Shown: positions 32,957 to 41,065 of the stretch, piece by piece | Layout: each line of letters starts with the position of its first letter | Position numbering within the stretch: position 1 is the stretch's first letter | Origin: JAABPW01 sp037132275 | Lineage (GTDB): Bacteria; Verrucomicrobiota; Kiritimatiellia; CAIKKV01; CAITUY01 | Assembly (NCBI GenBank): GCA_037132275.1 | Contig: JBAXPK010000002.1 | Location: forward strand, 13,956-77,955 | Length of the DNA: 64,000 bases | Direction: 5' to 3' | Program-made: the position numbers and the translations under genes | Notes under the pieces: model-generated | Seen by the model: the letters and a program-made list of their open reading frames with translations, nothing else | Told to the model about the DNA's origin: nothing | Databases searched by the model: none

Positions 32957-33640
32957 ATGGAACGGCATTTTGACGAGAACTTACAGGCGTTGAAACATCA
33001 GCTTATCAAGATGAGCGCCATGTCGGAGGTGATGATCTCCGATGCGGTGAAGTCCCTGGTGGAAAGAAATCAGGCGATGTTCGCGCCGGTATGGCAGCGG
33101 GAGGAACAAGTCAATCAACTCCAGATCGAGATTGACGAGACCTGCCTGACGTTGATTGCCCTGCATCAGCCGGCGGCGGGGGATTTGCGGTTCATCATGG
33201 GGGCGGCCAAGACCAATGCTGAACTGGAACGGCTGGCGGATGAGGCGGTCAATATTGTTCAGAAATCCGAGCATTTGTTGAAAGAGCCGCCGCTGAAGTC
33301 ATTTGAAATCATTCCGGAGATGGCTGTGATTGCTCAGGGGATGGTGTGTGATAGTCTTCACTCCTTTGTGAACCGCAATGTGGCTCTTGCGCGGGAGGTG
33401 TTGTTGCGTGACGACCGTTTGGATGAGTTGAGAAATATGATCTCAGCGGAATTGTCGGCGTTTATGGTCAGGGATCCAGGCTCCGTATCGCGAGCGCTGG
33501 ATTTGCTCCTGATCTCCCGCTATCTAGAGCGAATCGGCGATCACGCTACCAATATTGCCGAGATAACTATTTTTGTCGTCGAAGGTCGTGATGTCCGACA
33601 TCACTCGGATCACAAGGTCCGTCAGGCTTCCTCCCGCTGA
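32957..33640 (+). CDS. phoU: PhoU-like regulator (copy 2)
   Basis: 227-residue PhoU homologue closing the second set. The second repeat carries an intact YLERIGDHATNIAE helix; in the first repeat the motif has drifted to ELERLADEAVNIVQ, with Ala in place of the Gly before Asp. Start ATG 32957 follows GAAAGGA closely. Differs markedly from copy 1, so it may regulate the asymmetric transporter rather than the first one. Stop lies 13 bases from the convergent FHA gene. Confidence 0.9.
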   Translation: MERHFDENLQALKHQLIKMSAMSEVMISDAVKSLVERNQAMFAPVWQREEQVNQLQIEIDETCLTLIALHQPAAGDLRFIMGAAKTNAELERLADEAVNIVQKSEHLLKEPPLKSFEIIPEMAVIAQGMVCDSLHSFVNRNVALAREVLLRDDRLDELRNMISAELSAFMVRDPGSVSRALDLLLISRYLERIGDHATNIAEITIFVVEGRDVRHHSDHKVRQASSR

Positions 33641-33653
33641 CACCTTTTTGGGG

Positions 33654-34064
33654 TTAAGGCTTTCGTCGCGGGTGGGAGGTGCTTTGGACGATTTCGCGGA
33701 GAACGGTGCGGTATCCCTTTTTGCCTTCCTCGATCTCCTGGGTTACTTCGCGCACAATCGTCCGGGTGCCTTTTTGGGGAGGCTTGGTGACGGTGAATTC
33801 ATGGGCGCCGATCCGGATCACATCGCCCGCTTTTAGCACAGCGACCAGAACCCTGACGCCATTGACGTAGATGCCGTTACGGGAATTGAGATCCTTGATA
33901 ACGTAATCCGTGTCCCATGGCTTGATCTCGGCATGAATTCGGGAAATCCGGGTTTCAGGGATGCAGATATCCGCTTCCGGTGTGCGCCCGAACGTGACAG
34001 AAGAACGTCCGGTCAAAAGCACTTCATGTCGTTCGCCATCTACATTAATAAATTCCAGAAACAT
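33654..34064 (-). CDS. Small FHA-domain protein
   Basis: 136-residue cytoplasmic protein that is mostly one FHA domain (about residues 10-95) with all binding marks: VTFGRTPEA, SRIHAEI, DLNSRNGIYVNG. A basic C-terminal tail of about 40 residues (ending STSHPRRKP) follows, containing RTIVREVTQE and YRTVLREIVQ, a repeated TxxRE pattern whose Thr could be a phosphorylation site for itself or another FHA protein. Last gene of the minus-strand operon, 36 bases after cobU. Partner kinase not in the window. Confidence 0.8.
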   Translation of the reverse strand: MFLEFINVDGERHEVLLTGRSSVTFGRTPEADICIPETRISRIHAEIKPWDTDYVIKDLNSRNGIYVNGVRVLVAVLKAGDVIRIGAHEFTVTKPPQKGTRTIVREVTQEIEEGKKGYRTVLREIVQSTSHPRRKP

Positions 34065-34100
34065 AAATTGCCTCCCCGTCTTTGATGCTTGGTACTCATA

Positions 34101-34661
34101 TCAAATTCTTCCCTTGATCGCCATTGGAATTCCCGCAATCACAAAGACGACGCTGTCTGCGATGATGGCTAGATCCTGATTCAGCCGACCTTGCAGATCC
34201 CTGAACTTGCGGCCGAGCGGGGTCTCGGGAACGATGCCCATGCCGACTTCATTGCTGACGATAATGACTCCAGTTGGGCTTGTCTTCAAGGCGGTGATTA
34301 ATTCGTCCTGCCGGGGTCTTACGGTGGGTTCGCCTTCTTTTAGCAAGACGTTGGTTAGCCAGAGTGTGGCGCAGTCGAGCAGGACGCCATCCCGTGGTGG
34401 CGCGGGAGCAAGAATCAGCCGTGCCACGTCCAGTGTTTCCTCGGCGCATCCCCAGTGGAGACCTCGTTGCGCGCGGTGTAGTTTCACCCGATCCGCCATT
34501 TCGCGATCCAGGGTTTCAGCGGTCGCCAGATAGAGAGGGTGTTTCCACATCTGTTCGGCAAGCGTCTGGGCATAAGCGCTTTTGCCGCTACGGGCACCGC
34601 CGAGAACTAGGACGATCCGGCGTCCTTTATCCTGCAGGTTTTGAGGGAGTGTTATAGGCAT
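34101..34661 (-). CDS. cobU: Adenosylcobinamide kinase/guanylyltransferase CobU
   Basis: Bifunctional enzyme that phosphorylates adenosylcobinamide and then attaches GMP, preparing the nucleotide loop of vitamin B12-type cofactors. P-loop GGARSGKSAYAQ (about residues 21-32), YLATAE, HRAQRG, LLDCATLWLTN and VSNEVGMGIVPE are standard CobU motifs. 186 residues is normal. It overlaps the upstream TIM-barrel gene by 10 bases; other B12 genes are not seen, so this is likely salvage or remodelling. Confidence 0.93.
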   Translation of the reverse strand: MPITLPQNLQDKGRRIVLVLGGARSGKSAYAQTLAEQMWKHPLYLATAETLDREMADRVKLHRAQRGLHWGCAEETLDVARLILAPAPPRDGVLLDCATLWLTNVLLKEGEPTVRPRQDELITALKTSPTGVIIVSNEVGMGIVPETPLGRKFRDLQGRLNQDLAIIADSVVFVIAGIPMAIKGRI

Positions 34662-35446
34662 TCTTCCAGTCTTTTAATTGATGAGACCGTATCATCATAT
34701 CCGAATGTCTCCAACGTCAAGACTCCGTTATAGAACTTGATGGCCTTGAGGAATTCCTGCACGAGGGGTGCGGGAGTCAACTCCAGGGAATAATGACGGG
34801 ACGTGTTATTTGAGCCATACAAGTGGATGATGCGGGTTCGCTGCAGCCATTGGTTTACGTGATCTCTCCAGTCATAGTTCATTTGGAGGAGATGGCCGAA
34901 ATCCAGACAGGTGCTAAACGGCATTTCGGTGAGGATGGGATCACACCACTCAAAAGGATACCCGAGATTCTCAACGCAAATGCGAGTCGGATCATCCGCG
35001 ATTCCGGCGAGCACGCGCAAAAGGGGTGTTATGTTGCGGTGCCAGGCTTCCCGCTGGATCGGCGACGCGGTTGGCTCAATGCCATCAATGTGCAGAATCC
35101 AGCCGTATGGTGTCAGGGGGCGGCACAGTTCGATGATATGCAGGGCCGTGCTGAGGGCGTTTTCCCGTTCCTCGCGATTCGGGCTGCCCAGCGCCTTATC
35201 TGTTGGAAAATGGATGGTGTAAGTCAGATCGTGTGTGATGGCAAGTTGCCTCAGCTCCTCGATTTCACACGCTTTAGGGAGAGTCGAGAGATCGTGTGAC
35301 TCAAAGAAAACGAGCTCAATGTCATCCACGAAAGGAGCCAGTGCACGGACATTTGCAGTGATGTCAGCAGGATGCACATAGGATGTGACGCCCAGACGGA
35401 AAGACCTGTTCCGGGAGAGAAAGGGCAGTGGCGGGAATTGGTTCAT
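34652..35446 (-). CDS. AP-endonuclease-2-type TIM barrel, CbiR-like
   Basis: 264-residue TIM-barrel protein of the xylose isomerase/AP endonuclease 2 superfamily. Metal-ligand-like spots include FFESHDL, TYTIHFPTD, LHIDGIEP, ICVENLGYPFE, CLDFGHL, IIHLYGSN and LTLETFGY. Its 10-base overlap with cobU is telling: CbiR of Akkermansia muciniphila, which opens the nucleotide loop of cobamides for remodelling, belongs to this superfamily. CbiR is thus the best candidate, but a sugar-phosphate isomerase cannot be excluded. Start chosen at the ATG overlapping the end of the DUF190 gene; a GTG 60 bases earlier is inside that gene. Confidence 0.6.
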   Translation of the reverse strand: MNQFPPLPFLSRNRSFRLGVTSYVHPADITANVRALAPFVDDIELVFFESHDLSTLPKACEIEELRQLAITHDLTYTIHFPTDKALGSPNREERENALSTALHIIELCRPLTPYGWILHIDGIEPTASPIQREAWHRNITPLLRVLAGIADDPTRICVENLGYPFEWCDPILTEMPFSTCLDFGHLLQMNYDWRDHVNQWLQRTRIIHLYGSNNTSRHYSLELTPAPLVQEFLKAIKFYNGVLTLETFGYDDTVSSIKRLEECL

Positions 35447-35793
35447 GGTCGTCCTCGACGATATTTGATGATTCGAACCGTTTCCAGCGTTACCAGTCCA
35501 CCGCACTCCGCCTGATCGAGAAGTTGGTCAATTGCGGGGAGAATGGCGTTGATCCTGGCCTCCGTATCCACGATTTCGACTACGACCGGAAGGTCGGCGG
35601 AGAGATCAAGAATGCGGGTTGAGCGGAAATGGCTGGAAGAGCCGTATGACATCAGGCCTCGTAGAACTGTGGCGCCGGCCAACCCGGCCTCCCGGCACAT
35701 CTTCACTATCACCTCATGGAGACAAGAATGCTGATGGCGGTCCCCTTCACCGATAAATATTCTCAATAGTTTCGCTTCGGTATCCGGTTGCAT
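35443..35793 (-). CDS. DUF190 (PII-like) protein
   Basis: 116-residue protein of the DUF190 family, predicted to adopt a PII-like trimer fold. KLLRIFIGEGDRHQHSCLHE, REAGLAGATVLRGLMSYG, and VVVEIVDTEARINAILPAID are family blocks. The start at 35793 (MQPDTEAK) has AGGAGATT upstream; longer frames run into crcB. Commonly adjacent to fluoride channel genes, as here, which suggests a regulatory or sensing role in fluoride export; mechanism unknown. Confidence 0.88.
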   Translation of the reverse strand: MQPDTEAKLLRIFIGEGDRHQHSCLHEVIVKMCREAGLAGATVLRGLMSYGSSSHFRSTRILDLSADLPVVVEIVDTEARINAILPAIDQLLDQAECGGLVTLETVRIIKYRRGRP

Positions 35794-35816
35794 AATCTCC
35801 TCCAATCCCTCGCTTC

Positions 35817-36206
35817 TTATGTTTTTTCCAGCACCTTGATCATCATCATTCCCAGGAAATAAGCGGCCAGGGCTCCAAAAAAAGTGCCGTTTAGGTAGAT
35901 GACGGCATGCAGCCATTCGCCATCCTTAACCATTTGAACAAGTTCATAAATGAGCGAGGAAAGGGTCGTGAAGCCCCCGCAAAACCCTGTGGCTAGGAAA
36001 AGGCGGGTCGAGGGCGAAAGCAGTTCTGTGCCAGCAGCAAGCTGGCTAACCGCCCCGATAATCAGGCAACCGGAGATGTTAGACGCCAGTGTTCCCCAAG
36101 GTAGACTGGCGGCGGGATAACTCATGAATAAGGTAAACCCATACCGGCACAGACTGCCGACAAGTCCACCCGCACCCACCCATAAAAATGGCAATAGTCC
36201 GTTCAT
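35817..36206 (-). CDS. crcB: Fluoride channel CrcB/Fluc
   Basis: Inner-membrane dimeric channel that expels fluoride. Four spans in 129 residues. Family marks: GGLVGSLCRY near the N terminus, GTLASNISGC (the Asn of the GxxxN motif), and GFCGGFTTLSS with the Phe/Thr lining the pore. Length is standard. Overlaps the L,D-transpeptidase stop by 4 bases and precedes DUF190. No fluoride riboswitch was recognised, as expected for a gene inside an operon. Confidence 0.95.
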   Translation of the reverse strand: MNGLLPFLWVGAGGLVGSLCRYGFTLFMSYPAASLPWGTLASNISGCLIIGAVSQLAAGTELLSPSTRLFLATGFCGGFTTLSSLIYELVQMVKDGEWLHAVIYLNGTFFGALAAYFLGMMMIKVLEKT

Positions 36207-37246
36207 TCTCTTTCATCCATTATATTCATGACCTTTACTGGGGTTCCTTCTTCCACCATGCTGGCCAATGTGGTGATGTCCCAGTTTGTCAGGCGGAAAC
36301 AACCGTGTGATTCCCGGCGTCCAATTGTTTCAGGGTGAGGCGTTCCGTGCATTCCGAAGCCTGTGGCGCTCAGGGTCAGCCAATACACTCCCACGGGGTT
36401 ATTGGGGCCTGGGGGGATGATCAGTTTCCGGGAAATTTCCTGGGCGCGCGGGGACTCCGGGAAGTTGGCGGGATCGAAGGTATAATTGGGATTTGGGGCG
36501 AAACTGACGAGGGTTAGATCACCTGAGGGAACCTTGTTGAGTTTTCTGGCAATGGAGCAGGGGAACGAGGCGATCAGGACATCATTGGTGTTGAACGCCC
36601 GAACCCGGAAGGCTCCGCAATCCACCTCGAGACGTGCGGCCGTGATGGACCAGTCTGAGTCGCGGGTATTCGGCACGATGAGGGAGGTTCCGACGGTGAC
36701 GGTCTGCCAATTGGTGATGGATGAATTCAGATGCTTCAGAAAAACAGGGGAAACATGGAACTGTTCCGACAGCGCCTCCTCCAGGCTTTCGCAAGCCATG
36801 GCGGGCACTTTGGCGGCTTCCAGCCAGTCGGCAGGAGCAGTACCCACATGCCCCATATCCTCTGCAGTGAGGATATGGGTGACCGTTGCCGGTTCCTGAT
36901 CGGCGAGCAATTCCTTTCGCGCCTTCGAGATCGATAGATTTTGACTTCGCGCGTAATCCTTGAGCGCCATGCTGGTTTTCGTGCCCTCCCGGCCATCTAC
37001 CAAGCCGACTCCGAAGCCGTTCCGATCCAGTGCGGCTTGAAGGGCAGCCATCTGCATGAGAGTGGCAGAGTCCCTAATCATGGCACCCCCTTCAGCGTTC
37101 GTGTTCCGCTCCCGGATGGGTGCGGGGGCAAGCTGCTCGGAACGGGTCACGAGAGCGGTTGATACCTTGATGGGCACCGGTCCTTGGGCAGAGAACGCCA
37201 CAACCGCCCAGCCGCTCAACACAAATAGCGTGGAGTGACGTCTCAA
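36203..37246 (-). CDS. L,D-transpeptidase (YkuD family)
   Basis: Periplasmic enzyme that forms 3-3 crosslinks in peptidoglycan or anchors proteins to it. N-terminal signal/anchor (LFVLSGWAVVAFSAQG), a helical peptidoglycan-binding-like region (about 60-110, LQAALDRNGFGVGLVDGREG), a possible LysM-like segment near VGTSLIVPNTRD, and the YkuD catalytic domain (about 205-340) with GMHGTPHPETIGRRES then HGCFRLTN holding the catalytic Cys (about residue 314). 347 residues. Between ugd and crcB on the same strand; 11 bases after ugd. Confidence 0.9.
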   Translation of the reverse strand: MRRHSTLFVLSGWAVVAFSAQGPVPIKVSTALVTRSEQLAPAPIRERNTNAEGGAMIRDSATLMQMAALQAALDRNGFGVGLVDGREGTKTSMALKDYARSQNLSISKARKELLADQEPATVTHILTAEDMGHVGTAPADWLEAAKVPAMACESLEEALSEQFHVSPVFLKHLNSSITNWQTVTVGTSLIVPNTRDSDWSITAARLEVDCGAFRVRAFNTNDVLIASFPCSIARKLNKVPSGDLTLVSFAPNPNYTFDPANFPESPRAQEISRKLIIPPGPNNPVGVYWLTLSATGFGMHGTPHPETIGRRESHGCFRLTNWDITTLASMVEEGTPVKVMNIMDERE

Positions 37247-37257
37247 TCTGACTCCTG

Positions 37258-38625
37258 TTACAAATGGCTGAGCGAGACTTTTCCAATCGGGTAGACATTG
37301 AAGCCGATCTCAAATAGTTCCTTGTGGTTCAGGCAGTTTCGACCGTCGAAGATAAAGGCGGGTTTGACCATGCTGGCATAGATTTTTCTGTAATCCAGCG
37401 TTTTGTATTCCTCCCAGTCCGTTGCCACGGCTAGGGCATGAGCGCCTGCTGCAGCCTTGTAGGGGTCGGGCTCATAGGCAATTTTATCGCCCAGATCAGC
37501 GAGATCTTTTCTAGCATTATCCAGAGCCTTCGGATCCGTTACGACCGTGGCGGCTCGCTCATCCACTAGAAAACGGCAGACACGGATGGCAGGACTTTCG
37601 CGCGTGTCGCCCGTATCGGCTTTGAAGGCGAATCCCAAAACGGCTATCCGTTTTCCGGCCACCGTATTAAACATGGCGGAAATCATCTTCCGGACAAACC
37701 GGTCTTCCTGATATTCGTTCATAGTCACCACCTGCTCCCAATAGTCCGCCACTTCCGTAAGGCCATAACTCTGACAGAGGTAGACCAGATTCAGGATATC
37801 CTTTTTGAAGCAGGAGCCACCGAAGCCCACGCTGGCATTTAGAAAGCGGGATCCGATACGGGCATCCATTCCGACGGCGCGGGCCACCTCGCTGACATCC
37901 GCCTCGGTTCGCTCGCATAGTGCGGACAGGCTGTTAATGGAGCTGATGCGCTGGGCCAGGAAGGCATTGGCCGCCAGTTTTGACAACTCGCTGGACCACA
38001 CGCTGGTGGTCAGGATGCGGTTTCGCGGCACCCAATGGGCATAGACGTCTGCGAGCGCAGCTTGGGCGCGGCGCCCAGTGTCGGTGGCATGCCCGCCGAT
38101 AAGTACACGGTCGGGATTCTCAAGATCCTTGACGGCGGTACCCTCGGCTAGGAATTCAGGGTTAGAGAGCACCTCGAAGTGGACCGTCTTATTGCCTGAA
38201 TGAAGAATCCGTTCCATGGCTTCGGCCGTGCGGACAGGCAACGTGCTTTTCTCCACCACAATTTTATCCGAGGTGGAGTTGGCCTTGATTTCGCGCGCCG
38301 TTTTTTCCCAATATTGAAGATCCGCAGCACGACCAGCTCCCTGGCCGAACATCTTAGTAGGGGTATTGACGCTGACAAAAATGATGTCGGCATCTCGGAT
38401 GCCCTGAGCCACATCCGTGGAAAAGAAAAGGTTTTTGTTGAGAGAGGCCTGCACCAGTTCTCCCAAGCCGGGCTCATAGATGGGAAGTTGATCCGACTGC
38501 CATGCCTTGATACGGGCGGCGTCAATATCCACGACAATCACGCGGGTGCCGGGGCATTTTCGGGCGATCATCGCCATCGTAGGACCGCCGACATAACCTG
38601 CGCCAATACAAAGAATGGTTTTCAT
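37258..38625 (-). CDS. ugd: UDP-glucose 6-dehydrogenase, animal-like type
   Basis: Oxidises UDP-glucose to UDP-glucuronate for surface polysaccharides. N-terminal Rossmann GAGYVGGPTMAMIA, VSVNTPTK, EKSTLPVRTAEAM, SNPEFLAEGTAVKDL, and the catalytic Cys in GFGGSCFKKDILNLVYLCQS (about residue 271), then GFAFKADTGDTRESPAI. Many of these blocks match the animal UGDH wording (as I recall it: SVNTPTK, NLVYLC, GFAFKxDTGDTRES) more closely than E. coli Ugd. 455 residues. First gene of a seven-gene minus-strand run; divergent from the coiled-coil gene at 38795. Confidence 0.95.
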   Translation of the reverse strand: MKTILCIGAGYVGGPTMAMIARKCPGTRVIVVDIDAARIKAWQSDQLPIYEPGLGELVQASLNKNLFFSTDVAQGIRDADIIFVSVNTPTKMFGQGAGRAADLQYWEKTAREIKANSTSDKIVVEKSTLPVRTAEAMERILHSGNKTVHFEVLSNPEFLAEGTAVKDLENPDRVLIGGHATDTGRRAQAALADVYAHWVPRNRILTTSVWSSELSKLAANAFLAQRISSINSLSALCERTEADVSEVARAVGMDARIGSRFLNASVGFGGSCFKKDILNLVYLCQSYGLTEVADYWEQVVTMNEYQEDRFVRKMISAMFNTVAGKRIAVLGFAFKADTGDTRESPAIRVCRFLVDERAATVVTDPKALDNARKDLADLGDKIAYEPDPYKAAAGAHALAVATDWEEYKTLDYRKIYASMVKPAFIFDGRNCLNHKELFEIGFNVYPIGKVSLSHL

Positions 38626-38728
38626 AAATTATCTCTCCCGTAATGCAAAATGGGATACTAGCAAAAGCTGACGGCGAGGCAATCTTTAGTCGGCTAGACT
38701 GACTAGCCACTATTTTAAGGATTTCTAT

Positions 38729-38757
38729 TTGACAGAAAAATAGATGCGGTGCATAGT
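38729..38757 (+). promoter_or_regulatory. Candidate sigma70-type promoter
   Basis: TTGACA (38729-38734) and CATAGT (38752-38757) are separated by 17 bases: a perfect -35 and a 4/6 -10. It is 37 bases upstream of the ATG of the coiled-coil protein and far enough from ugd to serve that direction only. Visual match; untested. Confidence 0.6.
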
Positions 38758-38794
38758 TGGCTCATTAACAACCCGTTTTGGCCAGAGGATAGAC

Positions 38795-39736
38795 ATGGAT
38801 AAAGCCTTGAAATTCTTGGTAGTGGCGTTATTTGTATTGAGCATTGCTGCCGTGATATTTGAGTTTCAACTTTACGGACAGCGGGAAACGCTGAAAGGCC
38901 GAACCAACAAACTTTCCGACTATGTCGTCAAGATTGCAGGGACTGTTGAACTCCCTCCGGCCACTATTACTGATCTGGCCGTAAGTGAAAACATTCCCCG
39001 ACTGATTGTTGCCAAGGAACAGCTCAAACAGTATTTCAAAATGGGCGATGACGGAAAACCCTCTACGGTCACGACGGGGGTGGGCACGATGGATGATGTG
39101 CTCAATACGATATTGAATAACGCTGATCGGCAGCATGTACGGCTGAATGACACACGCGGAGAATTGACTCAGACCCGAACCACGCTGGGCGGCACCAGTA
39201 ACCTCCTTTTGAAGACGGAGGGTATTTTGGGTAGTACCAGCAATCTTCTGGTGCGGACAGAGCAAGAGCTGGCTGATGCCCGGCAGGATATTGAGAAGAA
39301 AAAAACAGAAATAGAAGGATTGAACGGTCAAGTCGAAGCTGGCAAGGCTGATATTGAAAAGAAAGCTGGTGAGATCGCGAAATTGACCGAGAAGGTCAGT
39401 GATTGTGAATCCAAGATTGATGCCGGAAAGCGGTATATCGAAAAGATTCAGAAGGAGCTCAAGGTTTGTCAGGGACAGTTTGACACCAACTCGGTCGTCA
39501 GAGGACTGCAGGGACAGATTACGGTTGTGAATTCGAATTGGAATTTTGTGGTCATCGATGTCCTCCCCGAGTCTTCAATGATCCCGATGACCGATCTTAC
39601 CGTCCAGCGTGGAGATCAACTCATTGGGAAAGTCAGAATTTCCGAGATAAGGAAAGACCAGCGGATCGCAGTGGGTGAAGTGCTTCCCGAATTCCAGCAG
39701 TTGATGCCTGCTAAGGGTGACAACGTCTTTTACTGA
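38795..39736 (+). CDS. Coiled-coil membrane-anchored protein
   Basis: 313 residues: an N-terminal signal anchor (about 5-25, FLVVALFVLSIAAVIFEFQL), a middle region with two near repeats (TTLGGTSNLLLKTEGILG and STSNLLVRTEQELA), then a long Lys/Glu/Asp-rich coiled coil (about 170-235) and a C-terminal beta-like domain with NSNWNFVVIDVLPES and QRGDQLIGKVRISEI. I do not recognise a family, though the last part resembles small beta-barrel domains that follow coiled coils in other bacterial envelope proteins. ATG 38795 has AGAGGA at 38784-38789. Followed by a small lipoprotein. Confidence 0.65.
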   Translation: MDKALKFLVVALFVLSIAAVIFEFQLYGQRETLKGRTNKLSDYVVKIAGTVELPPATITDLAVSENIPRLIVAKEQLKQYFKMGDDGKPSTVTTGVGTMDDVLNTILNNADRQHVRLNDTRGELTQTRTTLGGTSNLLLKTEGILGSTSNLLVRTEQELADARQDIEKKKTEIEGLNGQVEAGKADIEKKAGEIAKLTEKVSDCESKIDAGKRYIEKIQKELKVCQGQFDTNSVVRGLQGQITVVNSNWNFVVIDVLPESSMIPMTDLTVQRGDQLIGKVRISEIRKDQRIAVGEVLPEFQQLMPAKGDNVFY

Positions 39737-39760
39737 AAAGGGCAAGCTTGTAGGGGGCTG

Positions 39761-39910
39761 ATGCGCCTGATAATATTTCTCCTTATGATCTGCTTGCTTT
39801 TGCTGGCAGGCGGATGTGCCACAGAGAGTGATTCCAATATGCCTTGGAGCACCCCGCAGGCATGGGAAGGGGCTCCTGGAATCCCCGGCTTTTCGCCACC
39901 CGGGCGGTAA
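39761..39910 (+). CDS. Small lipoprotein, 49 residues
   Basis: Short gene: ATG 39761 to TAA 39910, with AGGGGG at 39752-39757. Signal peptide MRLIIFLLMICLLLLAGGC with a clear lipobox LAGGC (Cys residue 19), then ATESDSNMPWSTPQAWEG and a Pro/Gly-rich end. Small Trp/Pro lipoproteins with a PW..P..WEG pattern recur in PVC genomes, as I recall. Follows the coiled-coil gene by 24 bases; function unknown, likely an envelope partner. Confidence 0.75.
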   Translation: MRLIIFLLMICLLLLAGGCATESDSNMPWSTPQAWEGAPGIPGFSPPGR

Positions 39911-39948
39911 CGGCGCTGATCGACTGACTTCTGGTTTCTATTTTCCGG

Positions 39949-40965
39949 TTACTTGTGTAGTAATCCCTTTGCGATCATGACTTCGGCGATCTGGATAGCG
40001 TTTTGGGCGGCGCCTTTCCAAATGTTGTCGCCTGCACACCATAGAACCAATCCGTTTTCGATGCTTTGATCCTTCCGGATTCGGCCGACGAGTACATCGT
40101 ACTGCCCCGATGCGTCTATTGGCATCGGGTAGGCGGCCTTCTTGGGTTCATCCACCACTCGAACACCAGGCGTATTCGAGAGCAGCGTTCGCGCCTCTTC
40201 AGGCGAAAGGGGTTTCTCAAGTTCGATGTTGAGCGCGATGCTGTGGCCGTTAAATACCGGTACGCGAACGCAGGTTGTGGCCACCCGGATCGAGGCGTCC
40301 AGGATCTTGTGGGTTTCCTTTCGCATCTTGATTTCTTCGGTTGTTTCGCCCGAATCATCCTTGAATGAGCCGACACTAGGGATCAGGTTGAAGGCAATCG
40401 GGTGCGGATAGACGCTCATGGAAAGGGGGTGATGGGACACCCAGGCCTTGGTCTGTGTCTCCAACTCAGTGACCGCGGCGCTACCCGTGCCCGAGACAGC
40501 CTGATAAGTGCTGGCGATCAGGCGTTTGATCCGGGCGGCCTTATGAATGGCCACCAGCGGCATCAACGCAATGATGGTACTGCAGTTGGGATTGGCAATG
40601 AATCCCTGGTGCTGACTCAGGGCTTCGGAATTGATTTCGGGTATGACCAGCGGAACACGCGGATCCATGCGGAAATCATCCCCGTTATCCACGACAATAC
40701 AACCGCGCTTAACGGCTTCCCAACCCAGGGTCTGTGAAGCCCCTTTGGCGCCTTCCGTTCCTGCGAAAAAGGCGAAATCCATTCCGGTGAAGGCTTCGGG
40801 TGCGGCGACTTTCACGGGATAACTCTCTCCGTCGATCACTTCGGTCCGTTCACTTCGAGCCAGAATCGTCAGGGATTGAACGGGGAAGTTACGTTTCTTG
40901 AGCAGGCGAATCATTTCAGTTCCGACCGCCCCGATGCCGACTACACAAACATTGTACTTTTTCAT
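39949..40965 (-). CDS. asd: Aspartate-semialdehyde dehydrogenase
   Basis: Converts aspartyl phosphate to aspartate semialdehyde for lysine/diaminopimelate, threonine and methionine synthesis. N-terminal VVGIGAVGTEMIRLLKKRNF, catalytic Cys in IANPNCSTI (about residue 127), VSGTGSAAVTELE, and the active-site His in TCVRVPVFNGHSIAL. 338 residues, the usual size. Single gene on the minus strand, divergent from the YihY fusion. Confidence 0.95.
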   Translation of the reverse strand: MKKYNVCVVGIGAVGTEMIRLLKKRNFPVQSLTILARSERTEVIDGESYPVKVAAPEAFTGMDFAFFAGTEGAKGASQTLGWEAVKRGCIVVDNGDDFRMDPRVPLVIPEINSEALSQHQGFIANPNCSTIIALMPLVAIHKAARIKRLIASTYQAVSGTGSAAVTELETQTKAWVSHHPLSMSVYPHPIAFNLIPSVGSFKDDSGETTEEIKMRKETHKILDASIRVATTCVRVPVFNGHSIALNIELEKPLSPEEARTLLSNTPGVRVVDEPKKAAYPMPIDASGQYDVLVGRIRKDQSIENGLVLWCAGDNIWKGAAQNAIQIAEVMIAKGLLHK

Positions 40966-41065
40966 GATTTTGTCTCTTTCTGGGCGGGGATGCTACCCAA
41001 GACAGGCGGGGGGAGTCCAGTAATCTTTGAAAGGAATTTTACTTTTTTGGGTAGAGGGAATAGGT

